A stretch of DNA of 64,000 bases from Winogradskyella sp. (GCA_028383925.1 JAOEWO010000005.1:1-64000), one strand, 5' to 3'. Shown: positions 53,597-63,499, counted from the first letter of the stretch. Numbers and translations: made by a program. Notes: generated by a model not told the origin, from the letters alone.

Positions 53597-53995
53597 CTTT
53601 TTTTTATTACACAGTTGTTTTGAAACCTAGTGTCATATAAAAGTTTTGTATTTCACTAGGTTTCTGTTTTAAACATTACATAAAGTATTTTTAAATTTTA
53701 TACACATAAGATGGTACTTAGCATAAGCATTAATACAGTAATACATAGTTTGAGAAGGATTTTCATAATAGCACATTATTTTATAATCCAAAGCTAAATA
53801 TTACTACTTTTTTATAGAATGATGTGGGTCAGTAGAACCTTAAAAAGCAACTGTTTATATATGTTTTAATTGGTTTATTGGTGGTAAAAGCCACCTTAAG
53901 TTTTGTATAGTGTGCCAAAAAAGAAGATATCTAAGTTAGACTAAATACTATTTTGTGTCTGTTTTTAGTGTTGAAATATTAATATTAAAAAGATG
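53597..53995. other. 399-bp intergenic stretch
   Basis: No convincing gene. Bases 53622-53632 and 53654-53664 form a perfect 11-bp inverted repeat (GAAACCTAGTG / CACTAGGTTTC, 21 nt apart). A Crp/Fnr-like sequence TGATGTGGGTCA lies at 53820-53831. A 22-residue minus-strand frame (53698-53766, one hydrophobic stretch) starts 54 nt from it and is too short to call. Confidence 0.5.
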
Positions 53996-54451
53996 CTAAT
54001 GTTTTCTCATTTTACCAGTAATTTCTTCAATTTTAATTTGAAAAACAATGGGTAAATTACCTTTGTATATTTTGCTCGAAAACTCACTTATAAAATCTAA
54101 TTTTCGCTGTTCTTTTTTAATAATAAGATCTTTTACACCAAGAGAAAACTCATGTAATTGCGCTGTGGCTTCACCCTCGGTAAGTTCTAAATATGTGCCT
54201 TGTACTTTAATAGATTTCCAAGAGTTAACCGATTCAATTTCCGAAACATTTAAGCACACATCTTTATGCCTTCGCATGGCTGTTATTTTATGTCCTTCTG
54301 AAGAATAACCAATAATAACATTATTTTTTTCGTCGTAAAAGTATGTAATAGGCGCTATGAAGGGTTTTTCTTTAAAAATGTAAGCCAAGTTACCAATGTA
54401 ATTGTTTTTAAGAATGCTTTCTTTCTCTCTTTCATTTAGTGTTCTAATCAT
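53996..54451 (-). CDS. pyridoxamine 5'-phosphate oxidase-fold flavin-binding protein
   Basis: About 151 residues from ATG 54451 (MIRTLNEREKESIL); the TTG eight codons earlier is less likely. Split barrel features: NNYIGNLAYIFKEKPFIAPITYFYDEKNNVIIGYSSEGHKI, then MRRHKDVCLNVSEIE and WKSIKVQGTYLEL. This NimA/PNPOx-like group binds FMN or F420 and often responds to low oxygen or stress. Two palindromic sites lie just upstream (54482-54518), suggesting control. Confidence 0.82.
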   Translation of the reverse strand: MIRTLNEREKESILKNNYIGNLAYIFKEKPFIAPITYFYDEKNNVIIGYSSEGHKITAMRRHKDVCLNVSEIESVNSWKSIKVQGTYLELTEGEATAQLHEFSLGVKDLIIKKEQRKLDFISEFSSKIYKGNLPIVFQIKIEEITGKMRKH

Positions 54452-54481
54452 TATTTTAGGTGTAATTAGTTTCAACTAAAA

Positions 54482-54518
54482 TATTGATAACACCATCAAT
54501 AAAACATGATTTTGGTCA
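54482..54518 (-). promoter_or_regulatory. palindromic sites upstream of the PNPOx-like gene
   Basis: TATTGAT / AACACC / ATCAATA (54482-54501) is a perfect 7-bp inverted repeat, and TGATTTTGGTCA (54507-54518) resembles a Crp/Fnr box. Both fall within 70 nt of the ATG at 54451, where an activator would bind. Regulator unknown. Confidence 0.35.
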
Positions 54519-54646
54519 GTTACATATAGTCTATAATTTAGTATACAATGGGTAGGTGAGTTGTGTTTATTATCTATTTAAAGATTAAAACCATCTCATT
54601 TTATTACAGTTACTTTAATTTATATAAAATTTATAAGAGGCTGTTA

Positions 54647-56599
54647 TTATTTGTAACGGAGCAATCTTAGGGCGTTTACAACAACAACGAGTGTAGATCC
54701 TTCATGAAAAACAACAGCTAAACCAATATTTGTAAGTCCAAGAATAGTAATAGGCACCAAGACTGAGACAACGCCTAAACTGATAAATATGTTTTGTTTA
54801 ATAATGCGTTTAGACGCACGACTAAGGCCAATAATAAAAGGCAAACTTTCAATTTTATCAGACATAAGTGCTACATCGGCAGTTTCTAAAGCCACATCAC
54901 TACCAGCTGCGCCCATTGCTATGCTAACAGTACTTATTGCCATTGCTGGCGCATCGTTAACACCATCGCCAACCATTGCAATTTTTTTATCTCTTTTAAT
55001 TAATTCTTTAAGTGCTGCAACTTTATCTTCTGGTAATAAATTGCCTTTTACCTCTGTAATGCCTATTTGTTTAGCAATAGCGTTGCCAACATTTTGATGG
55101 TCACCCGTGAGCATTATCATGTGTTTAATGCCTATCTGTTTTAGTTTTTCTAAAGTTGCTTTTGCTGTTTTACGAGGTAAATCCATAACACTGACTAAAC
55201 CAATAATTTCATTATTGTAAGCTATAATCATTACCGTTTGTCCATGTTCTAAAAGTGTATTCATTTTAGAAATAACATCTGTTTTTAACGTAATACCTTC
55301 AGTTTCCATCAATTTTACATTCCCTATAAATACTTTTTGACTGTTATAAATGGCATGAATCCCTTTGCCTTGAATAGCATACACATTTTTGGCTGTATTC
55401 TGAAATTTAAGACTGTATTTAATAGCTATATCTTTTGCTATTGCTTTTGCAAGTGGGTGATTGCTTAAGCTTTCTACCTCTAGTAATAGCTTAGCAAGCT
55501 CTTTTTCTTCAATAGTATGAAGTGTAATTATATTGGTGAGTTTGGGCTTTCCTTCAGTTAAAGTACCTGTTTTATCAAAAGCAATAGTTGATATTTCGCC
55601 CAAATTTTCTAAAGCCTTTCCACCTTTTATTAAGACGCCGTTTTGCGCACCTCTTGCAATAGCACTTAGTACTGCGCTTGGTGTAGAAATAGCCAAAGCA
55701 CATGGGCTTGCAGCTACTAAAACCGTAATTGCTCTATATAAGCTAGTGTTAAAATTCTCATCTATAATTAAGTAGGCAAAGCATAATGTTAGCACTAATA
55801 CGATTACAGTAGGGACATACCATTTTTCGAACTTTTTAGTGAGTCTCTGCGTTGGTGATTTTTGAGTTTCAACCTCACTTACCATTTTTATGAGTCTAGA
55901 AACTGTTGAGTCTTTACTTAGTTTAAGCACCAAAACATCAAGACTATTATCGCCATTAATGGTGCCCGTAAAAACCAAATGTTGACTTTCTATATCTTTA
56001 AATTCTGGCAAATTAGTATAGTCCGTAACACATGTTTTATCTACAGGTATGCTTTCACCCGTTATAGGTGCTTGGTTAATACTGCTACTACCGTTAATAA
56101 TTACACCATCTGCTGCAATTTTTGTATTAGGTTTTATAACGATAATATCATTAATTCTTAAAGCTTCAATTGGGATGTTTTCAAGCTTTCCATTTCTTTT
56201 AATAAGTGCCGTTTTAGGAGATAAATCACTTAAAGCCTCAATAGATTTTTTAGCTTTATTCATAGCGTAATGTTCTAACGCATGTCCTAAACTAAATAAA
56301 AACAATAGAAGTGCCCCTTCTGCCCAACTGCCTATATATGCGGCACCAATAGCTGCTGCAATCATTAAGAAATCTATATCAAAGCCTCCTTTAATTATTT
56401 TTTGAGAAGCTTCAATAAAAATAAAATACCCACCAAAAAAGTAAGATATTAGGTAAGCTACACTATTTTGCCAACTGGGAAAACTCGATATATGTTCAGC
56501 TATAAAACCAAAGCATAAAAAAACACCACATAACACAGCAAAATAAAGCTCTGTTTTTTTTCCAAAAAAAGAATTAGTTGCATGTTGGTGATTTTTCAT
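54647..56599 (-). CDS. P1B-4-like heavy-metal P-type ATPase
   Basis: 650 residues. No N-terminal metal-binding domain. Transport motif SPCALA in the sixth helix (about residue 298) instead of the CPC of Cu/Zn pumps, and HEGSTLVVVVNALRLL in the last helix pair, both typical of the P1B-4 group (Co, Zn, Fe). Phosphorylation motif DKTGTLT, hinge GDGVNDAP, ATP-binding SNHPLAKAI. Exports a divalent metal; which one is not certain. Confidence 0.88.
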   Translation of the reverse strand: MKNHQHATNSFFGKKTELYFAVLCGVFLCFGFIAEHISSFPSWQNSVAYLISYFFGGYFIFIEASQKIIKGGFDIDFLMIAAAIGAAYIGSWAEGALLLFLFSLGHALEHYAMNKAKKSIEALSDLSPKTALIKRNGKLENIPIEALRINDIIVIKPNTKIAADGVIINGSSSINQAPITGESIPVDKTCVTDYTNLPEFKDIESQHLVFTGTINGDNSLDVLVLKLSKDSTVSRLIKMVSEVETQKSPTQRLTKKFEKWYVPTVIVLVLTLCFAYLIIDENFNTSLYRAITVLVAASPCALAISTPSAVLSAIARGAQNGVLIKGGKALENLGEISTIAFDKTGTLTEGKPKLTNIITLHTIEEKELAKLLLEVESLSNHPLAKAIAKDIAIKYSLKFQNTAKNVYAIQGKGIHAIYNSQKVFIGNVKLMETEGITLKTDVISKMNTLLEHGQTVMIIAYNNEIIGLVSVMDLPRKTAKATLEKLKQIGIKHMIMLTGDHQNVGNAIAKQIGITEVKGNLLPEDKVAALKELIKRDKKIAMVGDGVNDAPAMAISTVSIAMGAAGSDVALETADVALMSDKIESLPFIIGLSRASKRIIKQNIFISLGVVSVLVPITILGLTNIGLAVVFHEGSTLVVVVNALRLLRYK

Positions 56600-56655
56600 A
56601 TTACCAATAAGGTTTTGGTTAAATTTAGTCTAAGTTAAATTTTTTTAACCACATA

Positions 56656-56862
56656 CTAATTAGCACAACTACCACCTTCTTTTTTTAGTCCTAATTTCAT
56701 CAAAATTGTTTCTAATAAGCACCATTTTGTAAATGCAGATTGTATTAAATTGAGACCAATAAATACAGTAAACCACATCCAGTTTTGGTTAACATAAAAG
56801 GTAAGTACCACACTTAGTATTACCATAAAACCTACTATTACTCTAAAATACGTGTTTAACAT
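56656..56862 (-). CDS. DUF2892 small membrane protein
   Basis: 68 residues, two membrane helices (VIVGFMVILSVVLTFYV and WMWFTVFIGLNLIQSAF) and the ending FTKWCLLETILMKLGLKKEGGSCAN, with the WCLLE cysteine of DUF2892. The domain occurs fused to rhodanese in YgaP and near sulfur-trafficking genes. 56 nt upstream of the ATPase. Confidence 0.8.
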   Translation of the reverse strand: MLNTYFRVIVGFMVILSVVLTFYVNQNWMWFTVFIGLNLIQSAFTKWCLLETILMKLGLKKEGGSCAN

Positions 56863-56926
56863 TTTGTTTAATTTTTATGATTATTATTTTATTCTGAAAG
56901 ATTTCTAACTTCTATAGTTATTGTGA

Positions 56927-56949
56927 CTTGTAATTATTATTTACAAGTA
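56927..56949. promoter_or_regulatory. palindrome between DUF2892 and PII-like genes
   Basis: ACTTGTAA / 7 nt / TTACAAGT, a perfect 8-bp inverted repeat, about 65 nt upstream of the DUF2892 start. No T-tract follows, so an operator is more likely than a terminator. Confidence 0.4.
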
Positions 56950-56969
56950 AACTTTTTAGGGTACTCGTG

Positions 56970-57275
56970 TTATATAAATCTTTCAATAGGCACCACAACG
57001 GCTTTTACAGGGTTATTGGTTTCTATAGTTGTATTAAATTCTTTAATTAAGTTGAATAATGTATCAATATGTTTATCATCTGTAAACGAGAAAAATAAAC
57101 CAGATGTATTACCACCTTCTTCGCCAGGAAACCAGTTTGAAGCCATTAATATGGACGTACTATTTTTATAACCATCAATTTCTGAACGGCTTAAATTGTG
57201 AATATTTGCTTTTTTGAAGAGTTTTAAAACATCTGTTCTAAATTCTTCGACTGCGGTAACTATAACTAATTTCAT
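56970..57275 (-). CDS. PII-like small protein linked to RND efflux
   Basis: 101 residues with an alternating alpha/beta pattern (MKLVIVTAVEEFRTDVLKLFKKANI, TSGLFFSFTDDKHIDTLFNLIKEFN, VKAVVVPIERFI) like PII/CutA trimer-formers. Such proteins accompany heavy-metal RND genes. The nucleotide-binding T-loop is not evident, and acidic and aromatic residues (NWFPGEEGG) lie where it would be. Role unknown. Confidence 0.6.
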   Translation of the reverse strand: MKLVIVTAVEEFRTDVLKLFKKANIHNLSRSEIDGYKNSTSILMASNWFPGEEGGNTSGLFFSFTDDKHIDTLFNLIKEFNTTIETNNPVKAVVVPIERFI

Positions 57276-57340
57276 ATACTTTTTTTTGTTCCCGCAGATT
57301 TCGCTTTTAATCGCAGGTTTTTATTGTTTACTTTTTTATA

Positions 57341-57368
57341 CCTACAAGGTTTCTAAAAACCTTGCAGG
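57341..57368. repeat. palindromic repeat, copy A
   Basis: CCTACAAGGTTT / 4 nt / AAACCTTGCAGG, 11 of 12 pairs. Same element at 60779 and 62052. Lies between the PII-like and RND genes. Confidence 0.65.
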
Positions 57369-57453
57369 AAAACAATAGCGTTTGTTTGTACGCAGTCTAA
57401 AACTATTTAAAATTCTAAAATCTAAAGGTCTCTACTGCACTAGACTTAATAGA

Positions 57454-60400
57454 TTACTTATAATTCTTCTTCTCAATCATGTAATACACCAATGGCACAA
57501 CTAACAGCGTTAATACTGTTGATACTATAGTACCTCCCATTAATGAAATGGCTAAGCCTTGAAAAATAGGATCAAACAGAATTACAAATGCTCCAATAAC
57601 TACGGTGCCTGCCGTTAATAAAATTGGTGTTGTACGTACTGCACTAGCTTCAATTGCTGCTTGTTTTAATGGCACACCTTCTGCTGTTCTTAAGTTTATA
57701 AAGTCAATGAGTAATACAGAATTTCGTACCATGATTCCTGCTAATGCAATCATACCTATAAAAGATGTAGCTGTAAAAAAGGCACCCATAATCCAGTGTC
57801 CTAAAATAATACCTATTAAGGATAAAGGAATAGCAACCATCATTACAATTGGTGCTTTAAAGTTTTGAAACCAGCCAACAATTAAAATATAGATTAAGAT
57901 AATAGCTCCTAAAAAAGCAATGCCTAAATCTCTAAAAACTTCTAACGTTATTTGCCATTCTCCATCCCATTTTACGGTATAATTATCTTCATAATCTGGC
58001 TGGCCTAAATACATTTCGTTCAACTCATAACCTTTTGGTAACTTAATGTCCTTTAGTTTATCTTCCATGCCTAATATTGCATAGGCTGGACTTTCCAGTT
58101 CACCGGCCATATCTGCCAATACATAGACCACACGTTTCTGGTTTTTACGGTAAATACTTTTGGCTGCAGTTGTTTTAGTAATCGTTACTAAATCTGCAAT
58201 TGGCACCATATTTCCTTGTTTCGACTTTACTTTTAATTGCGAGATATCACTAATTGTTGACTTCTCTTTTTCGTCTAAAGCTAATACAAGCCCAACTTGA
58301 TTAACAGCATCTTCGTCATACAAATTTGTAATAGCGTTATCAGACAATGCCATATTCATGGTATATGCAATTTGTTGTGGTGCCACACCGTACAACATCG
58401 CTTTTTCTTTATTAATATCAAACTGATATTCTGTTTGGTTATCTTCAACCATCCAATCAATATCAACCACATCATCAGTATTTTTCAAAATATCCTGAAT
58501 GTTATTGGCAATCTTAATCTGTTCGTTATAATCAGGCCCATACACTTCTGCAACTATGGTAGATAATACTGGTGGTCCTGGTGGTACTTCTACTAATTTC
58601 ACATTAGCATTATATTTGGCAGCAATTTTCTGAATCTCTGGTCTCAATAATTTTGCAATACCATGACTTTGTATACGTCGTTCCCCTTTATCAATTAAAT
58701 TTACTTGAATATCTGCCATGTTACTTCCACCACGCAAATCGTAATGGCGTACCAAACCGTTAAATGTAATAGGGGCAGAGGTACCTACATAATTTTGGTA
58801 GTTCACCACTTCTGCTCGTGTAGATAAATATTGAGCAATCTCTTGCGCTACAACACCAGTGCGTTCTAAGGTTGTGCCTTCTGGCATATCAATAACTACT
58901 TGAAATTCATTCTTATTATCAAAAGGCAACATTTTTACAGCAACCGAATTGGTAAAAAACAATACCATCGTTGCCATTAAGACTATAAATGTTCCTCCTA
59001 AAAACAACCAACGTTTAGCTTTACTCTCTAATAGAGGTCTTTCAATTTTGTTATAAACCCTATAAATAAGTGTGTCTTCTAATGGTTTTTCTACTTTTTT
59101 AGCCTTTCCTTTTTTATCTTTTTCTCTCAAGAATATTAAACCCAAGTATGGTGTAATAGTTAAGGCAACAAATAAAGATAAAATCATGGCTATAGAAGCT
59201 CCTATTGGCATTGGTGCCATATATGGGCCCATTAACCCAGAAACAAAAGCCATTGGTAAAACAGAGGCAATTACTGTAAATGTGGCTAAAATGGTTGGGT
59301 TACCTACTTCGTTAATGGCATATAATGCTGCTTGTTTAAATGGTAAGCGTTTCATTTTAAAATGCCTGTGCATGTTTTCGGCAATAATAATAGAGTCATC
59401 GACGACGATTCCTGTTACAAATACCAACGCAAATAATGTAATTCGGTTTAAGGTATAATCCATCAAATAATAACTCAATAACGTTAAAGCAAACGTAATT
59501 GGTACCGACAAAAACACAACCAACCCACCACGCCAGCCCATTGCTAACATTACTACAATAGTAACGGCAAAGATAGAGCCTATAAGGTGTAATAACAATT
59601 CAGAAACTTTATGAGAAGCCGTTTCGCCGTAGTTTCTTGTAATTTCGATATGCACATCATCCGGAATTAAAGTTGCACGTAAATGAGCTACTTTATCAAT
59701 AATAACCTCTGCAATTTTCATGGCATCAGCACCTTTTCGTTTGGCAACAGAAATGGTAACTGCAGGATATTCCGATTTATAATCTGATGATTTCACACTC
59801 CCATTTCCAAACCCTAAACTCACATAATTTTGAGGTACTTCTGGGCCATCAATAATCTTAGCCACTTGCTTTAAATAGATAGGCTGATTTTGCTGTGTAC
59901 CAACCACTAAATTCTCAACATCTGTAACCGATTGTAAAAATTTACCAGTATTTACTAAAAATTCTGTGTCATTTTTATTAAAACTACCAGCGCTTAATTG
60001 ACTATTATTTGCCATTATCATTTCAGAAACAGATATAAAATCTAAGCCACTAGCGGCTAATTTATCTTTATCTAAAACCACACGCAATTGACGGTTTCTA
60101 CCACCAATTTTATGGGTAATCGCCACGTCATTTACCTTTTTAATTTCAGCCTCTAACTCTTGTGCCATTTGGCTTAATTGGTAGTCGTCATAATTTTCGC
60201 TCCACAAGGTTAAACCTAACATGGGCACATCGTCAATAGCACGTGTTTTCACCAATGGAAACGTTACGCCTTCTGGCATTTGATCCATGTGTTTATTGAT
60301 TTCGTTGTATAATTTTACAAACGAACGCTCAATATCTTCGCCCACATAAAACTGAACAATGACCATGCCTTGCTCTTTCATAGATGTAGAATACACATAT

Positions 60401-60648
60401 TCTACACCTTTAATATTAGAAATTAATTGCTCTAAGGGTTTAATAACGCGCGACTCTACTTCCGTAGGGCTTGCACCAGCGTACCCTACAAAAATATCTG
60501 CCATAGGCACATCAATTTGTGGCTCTTCCTCTCGAGGAATTAAAAATGATGCATACACACCAATAACCATAAACACAATCATTAAAAGCACTGTAAGCTT
60601 TGATTGCATAAACACTTTGGCAATTTTTCCTGCGATACCTTCTTTCAT
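57454..60648 (-). CDS. RND efflux transporter permease
   Basis: 1064 residues, 12 membrane helices. First helix region LTVLLMIVFMVIGVYASFLIPREEEPQID; proton-relay motif GIVVDDSIIIAENM in helix 4 (two adjacent acids, as in HAE-type pumps rather than the HME metal type); a large periplasmic domain twice. Works with the membrane fusion protein and TolC-like gene downstream-to-upstream at 60860 and 62131. The substrate is not evident. A metal or sulfur-compound role would rest on neighbours only. Confidence 0.92.
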   Translation of the reverse strand: MKEGIAGKIAKVFMQSKLTVLLMIVFMVIGVYASFLIPREEEPQIDVPMADIFVGYAGASPTEVESRVIKPLEQLISNIKGVEYVYSTSMKEQGMVIVQFYVGEDIERSFVKLYNEINKHMDQMPEGVTFPLVKTRAIDDVPMLGLTLWSENYDDYQLSQMAQELEAEIKKVNDVAITHKIGGRNRQLRVVLDKDKLAASGLDFISVSEMIMANNSQLSAGSFNKNDTEFLVNTGKFLQSVTDVENLVVGTQQNQPIYLKQVAKIIDGPEVPQNYVSLGFGNGSVKSSDYKSEYPAVTISVAKRKGADAMKIAEVIIDKVAHLRATLIPDDVHIEITRNYGETASHKVSELLLHLIGSIFAVTIVVMLAMGWRGGLVVFLSVPITFALTLLSYYLMDYTLNRITLFALVFVTGIVVDDSIIIAENMHRHFKMKRLPFKQAALYAINEVGNPTILATFTVIASVLPMAFVSGLMGPYMAPMPIGASIAMILSLFVALTITPYLGLIFLREKDKKGKAKKVEKPLEDTLIYRVYNKIERPLLESKAKRWLFLGGTFIVLMATMVLFFTNSVAVKMLPFDNKNEFQVVIDMPEGTTLERTGVVAQEIAQYLSTRAEVVNYQNYVGTSAPITFNGLVRHYDLRGGSNMADIQVNLIDKGERRIQSHGIAKLLRPEIQKIAAKYNANVKLVEVPPGPPVLSTIVAEVYGPDYNEQIKIANNIQDILKNTDDVVDIDWMVEDNQTEYQFDINKEKAMLYGVAPQQIAYTMNMALSDNAITNLYDEDAVNQVGLVLALDEKEKSTISDISQLKVKSKQGNMVPIADLVTITKTTAAKSIYRKNQKRVVYVLADMAGELESPAYAILGMEDKLKDIKLPKGYELNEMYLGQPDYEDNYTVKWDGEWQITLEVFRDLGIAFLGAIILIYILIVGWFQNFKAPIVMMVAIPLSLIGIILGHWIMGAFFTATSFIGMIALAGIMVRNSVLLIDFINLRTAEGVPLKQAAIEASAVRTTPILLTAGTVVIGAFVILFDPIFQGLAISLMGGTIVSTVLTLLVVPLVYYMIEKKNYK

Positions 60649-60778
60649 TTTTTATTTTTATTTGGGCGTTTTAACAGGCTATCCGTTACAATCTTTTTTT
60701 GCCATATATGGCAGCAAAAAAAGGATTTTCACTAGTATCCTTAACGCGATATATCTTGTTTATTACTTCTAATTAATA

Positions 60779-60826
60779 CCTACAAGGTTAGATACTGAAA
60801 CAAGTTCTGCACAATAACCTTGCAGG
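60779..60826. repeat. palindromic repeat, copy B
   Basis: CCTACAAGGTTA ... TAACCTTGCAGG with a 24-nt interior. It sits in the 211-bp gap between the RND and fusion-protein genes, which otherwise holds nothing I recognise. Confidence 0.6.
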
Positions 60827-60859
60827 ATAATGATTACTGCGTCTGCGACTGTCAAATGC

Positions 60860-61939
60860 TTACTGAATACTAACTTTTGCTCCATTAAACAATTTCCCTT
60901 TAGCAGAAACAATGTAAGTTTCATCTGCATTTAGACCCGATAATACTTCTACTTGGTCACCAAAAATTCTACCCAAACGCAACCATCGCAATAGTGCTGT
61001 ATTGCTTTGACTTACGGTATAAACACCAGATAATTGACCTTTAGTTATAATAGCATCTACTGGAATTAAGACGAGTGTTGATGTTGCTTTTCTTTCTACT
61101 GGAAACTGAACCGTAGTAAACATACCTGATAAAATATTAGCATCTGTTTTCTCTAATTCAATTTTTACTAAATATTGTCCACCAGTGTTTTTAGCAGAAG
61201 TACTTACTTCTACAACTTTTCCTTTTATGGTTTTATTGATGGATTTTACTAAAACAGCTACTGAAGATCCATTTTTAATATCTGCAATTTCTGTTTCAGG
61301 TACCAAGGCCATCACTTCAAAATGCCCTGGTGATTCTATACTAATAAGCGGTATTCCAGGATTTGCCATATTACCAGCATTTACATTTTTACCTGTTACA
61401 GTTCCACTAAAAGGTGCAGTAATGTTACTGTAAGCAAACTGTGCATTGATTTCGTTTTTTATTTGGTTTGCAGATTCTAATCGTGCTTTAGCCATTTCAT
61501 AATTAGCCGTCATATCATCTAGTTCTTTTTGTGAGGCGCTATAATCTGCAAATAAGTTTTTAAAACGATTATAATCCTTTTGTGCATTTGTATAGGCTAC
61601 ATTAGCCTCTGTGATTGCTGCATTTACTTGTGCTCGTTTTGCTTGTAAATCGATGTTATTAATAGATACCAATAATTGTCCTTTTTTTACTTTATCGCCA
61701 ACATTAACGTGTACTTTGTTTACATAACCCATTAGTCGCGTGCTTAATTCTGCACTATTAGAAGCTTGAATTTTTCCACTTACTGATAAAAATGGATTGT
61801 TTCCATTTGTTTTAACCTGACTTATTTTTACAGCAATTGCAGGCAAATTATCCGCAACTAGTTTTTTGTCTTCGCTACCACAACTGATTAGGAATAATGA
61901 TGCTGTGGTTATTGTTAATAGGTATAAGTATTTTTTCAT
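60860..61939 (-). CDS. RND efflux membrane fusion protein, lipoprotein
   Basis: About 359 residues from ATG 61939 (MKKYLYLLTITTASLFLISCGSEDKK, lipobox LISC). The longer upstream start at 62014 would mask the signal and is rejected. Features: lipoyl-like hairpin halves (LMGYVNKVHVNVGDKVKKGQLLVSINNIDL, FSGTVTGKNVNAGNMANPGIPLISIES), alpha-hairpin (VAYTNAQKDYNRFKNLFADY) and beta-barrel. Connects the RND pump and the outer-membrane channel. Confidence 0.92.
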   Translation of the reverse strand: MKKYLYLLTITTASLFLISCGSEDKKLVADNLPAIAVKISQVKTNGNNPFLSVSGKIQASNSAELSTRLMGYVNKVHVNVGDKVKKGQLLVSINNIDLQAKRAQVNAAITEANVAYTNAQKDYNRFKNLFADYSASQKELDDMTANYEMAKARLESANQIKNEINAQFAYSNITAPFSGTVTGKNVNAGNMANPGIPLISIESPGHFEVMALVPETEIADIKNGSSVAVLVKSINKTIKGKVVEVSTSAKNTGGQYLVKIELEKTDANILSGMFTTVQFPVERKATSTLVLIPVDAIITKGQLSGVYTVSQSNTALLRWLRLGRIFGDQVEVLSGLNADETYIVSAKGKLFNGAKVSIQ

Positions 61940-62051
61940 TTTTGTTTGTTTTAAAAGCCTATCTCTTTCTAGAGGAAAAGGAACTGCTGTGTTAAGGATT
62001 TGTGTTCTTCTCACTGTAAGGATTATTGTTTTTTAATAGTTTTATTTTATA

Positions 62052-62078
62052 CCTACAAGGTTTTTGAAACCTTGCAGG
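62052..62078. repeat. palindromic repeat, copy C
   Basis: CCTACAAGGTTT / 3 nt / GAAACCTTGCAGG-type arms, in the gap between the fusion protein and the outer-membrane gene. Confidence 0.65.
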
Positions 62079-62130
62079 TAGGATAGTCGCGCTTGTTTAT
62101 CTACAAACTTGCTAGTTTCCCCTTTTGAGG

Positions 62131-63435
62131 TTAGGGGACTAAAAATTGTAAGTAAGCTTGCGCATAATTATACTCAAAAATGGTTTGGTAATAGTCTAAT
62201 TGCTTTTGTGCATATTGCGTTTCAGCCATTAATAAATCCGATGTTTTTTCTAAACCTTCTTTAAATCTGTTGGTTCTAATCCTTAACGATTCTTCAGACT
62301 GTTCTAAAGCTAAGTTGGTTAGTTTTAATTTGTTTTCCGCATCTAAAAAAGTACGCTTGGCTTTATTTAATTCTAAATTGCTCTGCAAAACGTATTGTTG
62401 GTATTCTAGCTTTGATTGTTCAAATTGCGACTTACTTTTTTGAGCTTTTCCAATCCGTTTTGAGCCCTGAAAAATATTCCAACTTAATTCCGCACCAAAT
62501 AAATAACCATTAGCATCGCCTTTAAATATGTCATCATCATATATCTCGTAACTTCCAAAGGCATTTAATGTTGGTAAAAACGCCATTTTATCTGCTTTGT
62601 TTAGGGCTTTGTAAGCGTTTGATGCTAATTGCATGGCTTTAATATCCGATCTGTTTTCAGAAATAGATTGGTTTTCTATAGTAGAGGTTTCTAGTGTTAA
62701 TTCATCGGAAGGTGTGTAAATGACATAATTGTCATCATTCATTAAAAACGACAAATAATTAGAGGCGTTTTGTACATTACTTTTAGCCGTTTGTAACTGA
62801 TTTTTAACTTCCGTTACGCGAACTTCAACATTAAGCACATCTGCACGTTGCAGGTAACCTTGTTTAAAGCTATTATCAGCTAATTTTTTATTTGAGTTTG
62901 CTGCTTCAAGCGCTTTTTCTAAAACTTCAACCGCTTTATATGCCAATTGCAATTGCATGTATGCTTTTTTCACCTCAAAGACTAAATAATCTTGCGTGCG
63001 TTGGGTTTTTAAAGCCATAGCGTCCATTTTAGATTTGGCAGCTTTACGCTGAAACATACCATCGACATTAATTAATGGTTGCTGAATTTCGAAACGTGTA
63101 GCAAAGTTTTGAATCTGCGATGGATTATTTAATAGGTTAGGATTAAAGTCGTTTTGCGTTAAAATCTCCTGATTTAATTTTGAACCAAACGCCATTAATG
63201 GGTTTGTAGTGGCAATACCTGTATGACTGGCTGTAATGTTAGGTAAAAACACCGCATTGGTCTGTCTAAAGTCTGCTCTTGCTTGGATAAATTCTTCTTT
63301 CGAAATTTTAATATTCGTATTGTTTTCTGAAACTTTAGATAAGACTTCATGTTTTGATATAGACACCAATTCTTGAGCCTGAATTGTAATACCTAAAACT
63401 ATAAACGAAAGTATTAAAACATATGCTTTTTTCAT
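62131..63435 (-). CDS. TolC-family outer membrane efflux protein
   Basis: About 434 residues. I start at ATG 63435 (MKKAYVLILSFIVLGITIQAQ, signal peptide); another ATG lies two codons upstream. The long helical repeats and motifs such as KKAYMQLQLAYKAVEVLEKALEAANS and ELSWNIFQGSKRIGK mark the OEP fold. First gene of the efflux unit; its promoter region holds a palindrome at 63486. Confidence 0.9.
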   Translation of the reverse strand: MKKAYVLILSFIVLGITIQAQELVSISKHEVLSKVSENNTNIKISKEEFIQARADFRQTNAVFLPNITASHTGIATTNPLMAFGSKLNQEILTQNDFNPNLLNNPSQIQNFATRFEIQQPLINVDGMFQRKAAKSKMDAMALKTQRTQDYLVFEVKKAYMQLQLAYKAVEVLEKALEAANSNKKLADNSFKQGYLQRADVLNVEVRVTEVKNQLQTAKSNVQNASNYLSFLMNDDNYVIYTPSDELTLETSTIENQSISENRSDIKAMQLASNAYKALNKADKMAFLPTLNAFGSYEIYDDDIFKGDANGYLFGAELSWNIFQGSKRIGKAQKSKSQFEQSKLEYQQYVLQSNLELNKAKRTFLDAENKLKLTNLALEQSEESLRIRTNRFKEGLEKTSDLLMAETQYAQKQLDYYQTIFEYNYAQAYLQFLVP

Positions 63436-63455
63436 TATCATCTTATTTGTTGCAA

Positions 63456-63499
63456 CAAAATTAGTTTTATGTATTATGAAAGTTTGTAACTAATGTTAC
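63456..63499 (-). promoter_or_regulatory. promoter/operator region of the efflux unit
   Basis: TAATTTTG on the minus strand (63456-63463) is a TAnnTTTG box about 21 nt before the ATG at 63435. Upstream lies the perfect palindrome GTAAC-TAAT-GTTAC (63486-63499), a possible repressor site. Confidence 0.45.

Noticed and set aside
53698-53766. 22-residue hydrophobic frame on the minus strand
   Set aside because: Too short, no ribosome or promoter support beyond a weak Crp/Fnr-like site.
57454-60648. CusA/CzcA-type metal RND assignment
   Set aside because: The helix-4 motif GIVVDDSI is of the HAE type; only the neighbours suggest metals.
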